Below, piece by piece: positions 5,804 to 6,920 of a stretch of DNA of 6,920 nt. Under the pieces are notes generated by a model. That model was not told the DNA's origin. It saw nothing but the letters and a program-made list of their open reading frames with translations, and searched no databases. Made by a program: the position numbers and the translations under genes. Location: assembly GCA_036121365.1 (NCBI GenBank), contig JAZAFR010000013.1, forward strand, positions 1 through 6,920, read 5' to 3'. Position 1 is the first letter of the stretch; every line of letters starts with the position of its first letter. Source of the stretch: UBA7916 sp036121365. Its GTDB lineage: Bacteria; Pseudomonadota; Gammaproteobacteria; Comchoanobacterales; Comchoanobacteraceae.

Positions 5804-5869
5804 AAAGGAGGCTTGACTATTAACTCAACAAACATACCTAACAAACATAAATTGCGAAAGGAACAAAAA
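5804..5869 (+). promoter_or_regulatory. leader of the small basic gene: isolated ribosome binding site, tandem repeat and possible promoter
   Basis: AAAGGAGG (5804-5811) directly follows the gp27 stop but has no normal start at the right distance; a TTG at 5813 is too close and an ATT at 5819 would be very unusual. TTGACT at 5813-5818 could be a -35 element, but a TAACAA at 5839 lies 20 bases away, longer than usual. AACAAACATA occurs twice (5827-5836 and 5840-5849). CATAAATT at 5846-5853 is near the late octamer. AAAGGA (5857-5862) is a normal ribosome binding site for the ATG at 5870. Confidence 0.4.
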
Positions 5870-6055
5870 ATGGCAAAGACCAAGAACCGTATCAAGAAAA
5901 TGACATTCCAAACACAAGACCGTAAATATGAACCACTTTCCGATAATGATAAATATATTATAAAGATGGCAGGGTATCAAAAAGAGTTAATGGGAAAACA
6001 AGATGAAGGATTTCAACGAACTACTGGAAGGGTTACAAGACCCTCATATATTTAA
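5870..6055 (+). CDS. small basic protein of unknown function
   Basis: The 61-residue product starts with a Lys/Arg-rich segment (KTKNRIKKMTFQTQDRKY, residues 3-20), has a likely helix at about 24-44 (SDNDKYIIKMAGYQKELMGK) and ends in a short basic tail. I do not recognise a family. The ATG was chosen because AAAGGA lies seven bases upstream; an in-frame TTG at 5813 would add 19 residues but lacks a usable ribosome binding site. Its last 53 bases overlap the start of the kinase gene in another frame, so the two are probably coupled. It separates the late tail operon from the kinase. The basic content would suit nucleic-acid binding, but that is a guess. Confidence 0.6.
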   Translation: MAKTKNRIKKMTFQTQDRKYEPLSDNDKYIIKMAGYQKELMGKQDEGFQRTTGRVTRPSYI

Positions 6056-6686
6056 AGCATTTTTCCTAGCTGGTGGACCTGGCAGCGGTAAGTCATACGT
6101 TGTCGGGAAAACCACCGGCGGTACTGGATTGCGTGTGGTCAACTCTGACGATGTGTTTGAGCATATGCTCAAGAAGGCAGGCCTGTCTCTCAAGATGCCT
6201 GATGAAGAATTGATTCCCAGAGATGAAATTCGTGCCCGTGCAAAGGCAGTCACTAAAAAGCGTAAGGAAAACTATGTTGAAGGTCGCATTGGACTTATCA
6301 TCGATGGGACTGGCAAAGACTATGGGAAGATCGCAAAACAGGCCACGGAACTAAAACAGATAGGGTATGATGTTCACATGATATTTGTGAACACATCCCT
6401 TGATGTTGCTCTTCAGCGCAACGCAGACCGTCCTCGTTCTGTGCAAGAACCCATTGTAGTAAAATCGTGGAAAGACGTTCAGGCCAATATCGGTAAGTTC
6501 AGCCAGTATTTCAGAGGTAACTTTGTGGTTGTAGACAACAACGATGCGGATGAGGATGTATTCGTCAAGGTATTCAAACAGGTCAAGGGATTACTCAAAA
6601 AGAAGGTCAAAAACCCTCAAGCACAACAATGGATCATGCAACAGATGAAGGCTCGAGGCATCACAAAAAAACCCAAAGGATTCTAA
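6003..6686 (+). CDS. P-loop kinase-like NTPase of T4-like phages
   Basis: The 227-residue product has a Walker A loop GGPGSGKS at residues 24-31 after a beta strand (FKAFFLA), then VNSDD at 46-50. Next comes a Walker B-like LIIDGTGKD at 98-106, and an Arg-containing lid QRNADRPRS at 138-146 suited to phosphotransfer. The order resembles small AAA_33/zeta-toxin-like kinases. Proteins with FFLAGGPGSGKS and IDGTGKD are, as I recall, common in marine T4-like phages, usually without a known substrate. The C-terminus is Lys-rich. The start ATG has only a weak GGGA seven bases upstream and overlaps the preceding gene by 53 bases, suggesting coupling. GC is near 48% in two 60-base stretches I counted, against about 32% in two stretches of the gp27 gene. 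It is not a structural protein by sequence; an antitoxin-less toxin or a metabolic kinase are both possible. Confidence 0.8.
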   Translation: MKDFNELLEGLQDPHIFKAFFLAGGPGSGKSYVVGKTTGGTGLRVVNSDDVFEHMLKKAGLSLKMPDEELIPRDEIRARAKAVTKKRKENYVEGRIGLIIDGTGKDYGKIAKQATELKQIGYDVHMIFVNTSLDVALQRNADRPRSVQEPIVVKSWKDVQANIGKFSQYFRGNFVVVDNNDADEDVFVKVFKQVKGLLKKKVKNPQAQQWIMQQMKARGITKKPKGF

Positions 6687-6708
6687 ATTAACTGTTGACA
6701 AATCCTTT
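6675..6708. repeat. 8-base inverted repeat spanning the kinase end and the next promoter
   Basis: AAAGGATT (6675-6682) and AATCCTTT (6701-6708) are perfect inverted copies 18 bases apart. The left arm lies in the last codons of the kinase. The right arm lies in the spacer of the downstream promoter, so the -35 element falls in the loop. It could be a weak terminator or an operator; the stem is short and AT-rich. Confidence 0.35.
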
Positions 6709-6723
6709 TCCGTATGGTAACAT
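6695..6723 (+). promoter_or_regulatory. sigma70-like promoter with extended -10
   Basis: TTGACA (6695-6700) is a perfect -35. Seventeen bases later TAACAT (6718-6723) matches four of six -10 positions, and the preceding TGG supplies an extended -10 (TGN). Transcription would start near 6730, about 20 bases before the ATG at 6749. This form is expected of an early phage promoter read by host RNA polymerase, in contrast to the late octamers upstream. Confidence 0.7.
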
Positions 6724-6748
6724 AAGACATAATCGGAAAGGAAGACAG

Positions 6749-6920
6749 ATGACAGAGAAAGAATTTATGGAAACCCTTTGGGGTGCTGAAGGTCTGATGA
6801 TCAAGAACACTGGTTTCGGTGATGGTATCATCATGAGAACACGTGCCAAGCTTGGGGTCGATATCGAGGCTCGTGTGTTTTTGACTGATACTGATGAAAT
6901 CAAACTCATGAGTGGGTTGG
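6749..6920 (+). CDS. unidentified early protein, N-terminal part only
   Basis: From the ATG at 6749 the frame stays open for 57 codons to the right edge. The visible start is MTEKEFMETLWGAEGLMIKN, followed by a Gly-rich turn (TGFGDGII) and a mixed beta-like stretch (DIEARVFLTDTDEIKLM). No family is recognised. AAAGGAA six bases upstream gives a good ribosome binding site, and a strong sigma70-like promoter precedes it, so it is probably an independently transcribed early gene. Its composition is close to that of the kinase gene rather than the tail genes. Confidence 0.65.
   Translation, partial: MTEKEFMETLWGAEGLMIKNTGFGDGIIMRTRAKLGVDIEARVFLTDTDEIKLMSGL

Noticed and set aside
6688..6909. Minus-strand 73-codon frame at the right end
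   Set aside because: It is antisense to the partial gene at 6749, which has both a promoter and a ribosome binding site.
1..6920. tRNA genes, CRISPR arrays, insertion sequences, integrase or attachment sites
   Set aside because: No cloverleaf, regularly spaced repeat, transposase or integrase signature was seen; coding sequence fills nearly the whole window and no gene-free stretch exceeds 300 bases.

Overview
The window looks like part of the genome of a T4-superfamily contractile-tailed phage (myovirus). The protein set is diagnostic: a head completion protein gp4, the tail-tube-fold proteins gp48 and gp54, baseplate wedge gp53, a gp27-like hub, and the gp26/gp51 pair. The AT-rich composition of the structural genes, T4-type late promoter octamers (TATAAATA and close variants) and the P-loop kinase recall marine T4-like phages such as cyanophages and pelagiphages. 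I cannot fix the host from this sequence.

Layout. The minus strand (about 1-2624) reads, in transcription order: gp4, an unidentified conserved 185-residue protein, gp54, gp26, a gp51-like reading frame reachable only by a -1 frameshift out of gp26, and the first codons of another gene leaving the left edge. The plus strand (2653-5803) carries a tight operon of gp48, gp53 and the gp27-like hub, divergent from gp4 across a 28-base AT-rich promoter region with a perfect 14-base palindrome. Downstream on the plus strand (5804-6920) the content changes: a small unidentified protein, a P-loop kinase with clearly higher GC, a strong sigma70-like promoter and the start of another unidentified gene. 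This looks like a boundary between late structural genes and an early or accessory block.

How the genes work together. The gp27-like hub and gp53 wedge help build the baseplate. gp54 and gp48 sit on the hub and nucleate the tail tube. gp26 and its predicted frameshift extension resemble the G/G-T type tail assembly chaperone pairs of other tailed phages, which are normally followed by the tape measure gene. gp4 acts on the DNA-filled head before the tail joins.

Most notable observations: (1) a well-supported -1 programmed frameshift at T TTT TTC (199-205), with the alternative frame open for only about three codons of overlap and with flanking stem-loops; (2) two adjacent perfect 20-base palindromes at the 3' end of gp54; (3) two minus-strand genes without Shine-Dalgarno sequences whose promoter-like elements would place the transcript start at or within a few bases of the start codon; (4) the compositional jump and promoter at the kinase block.
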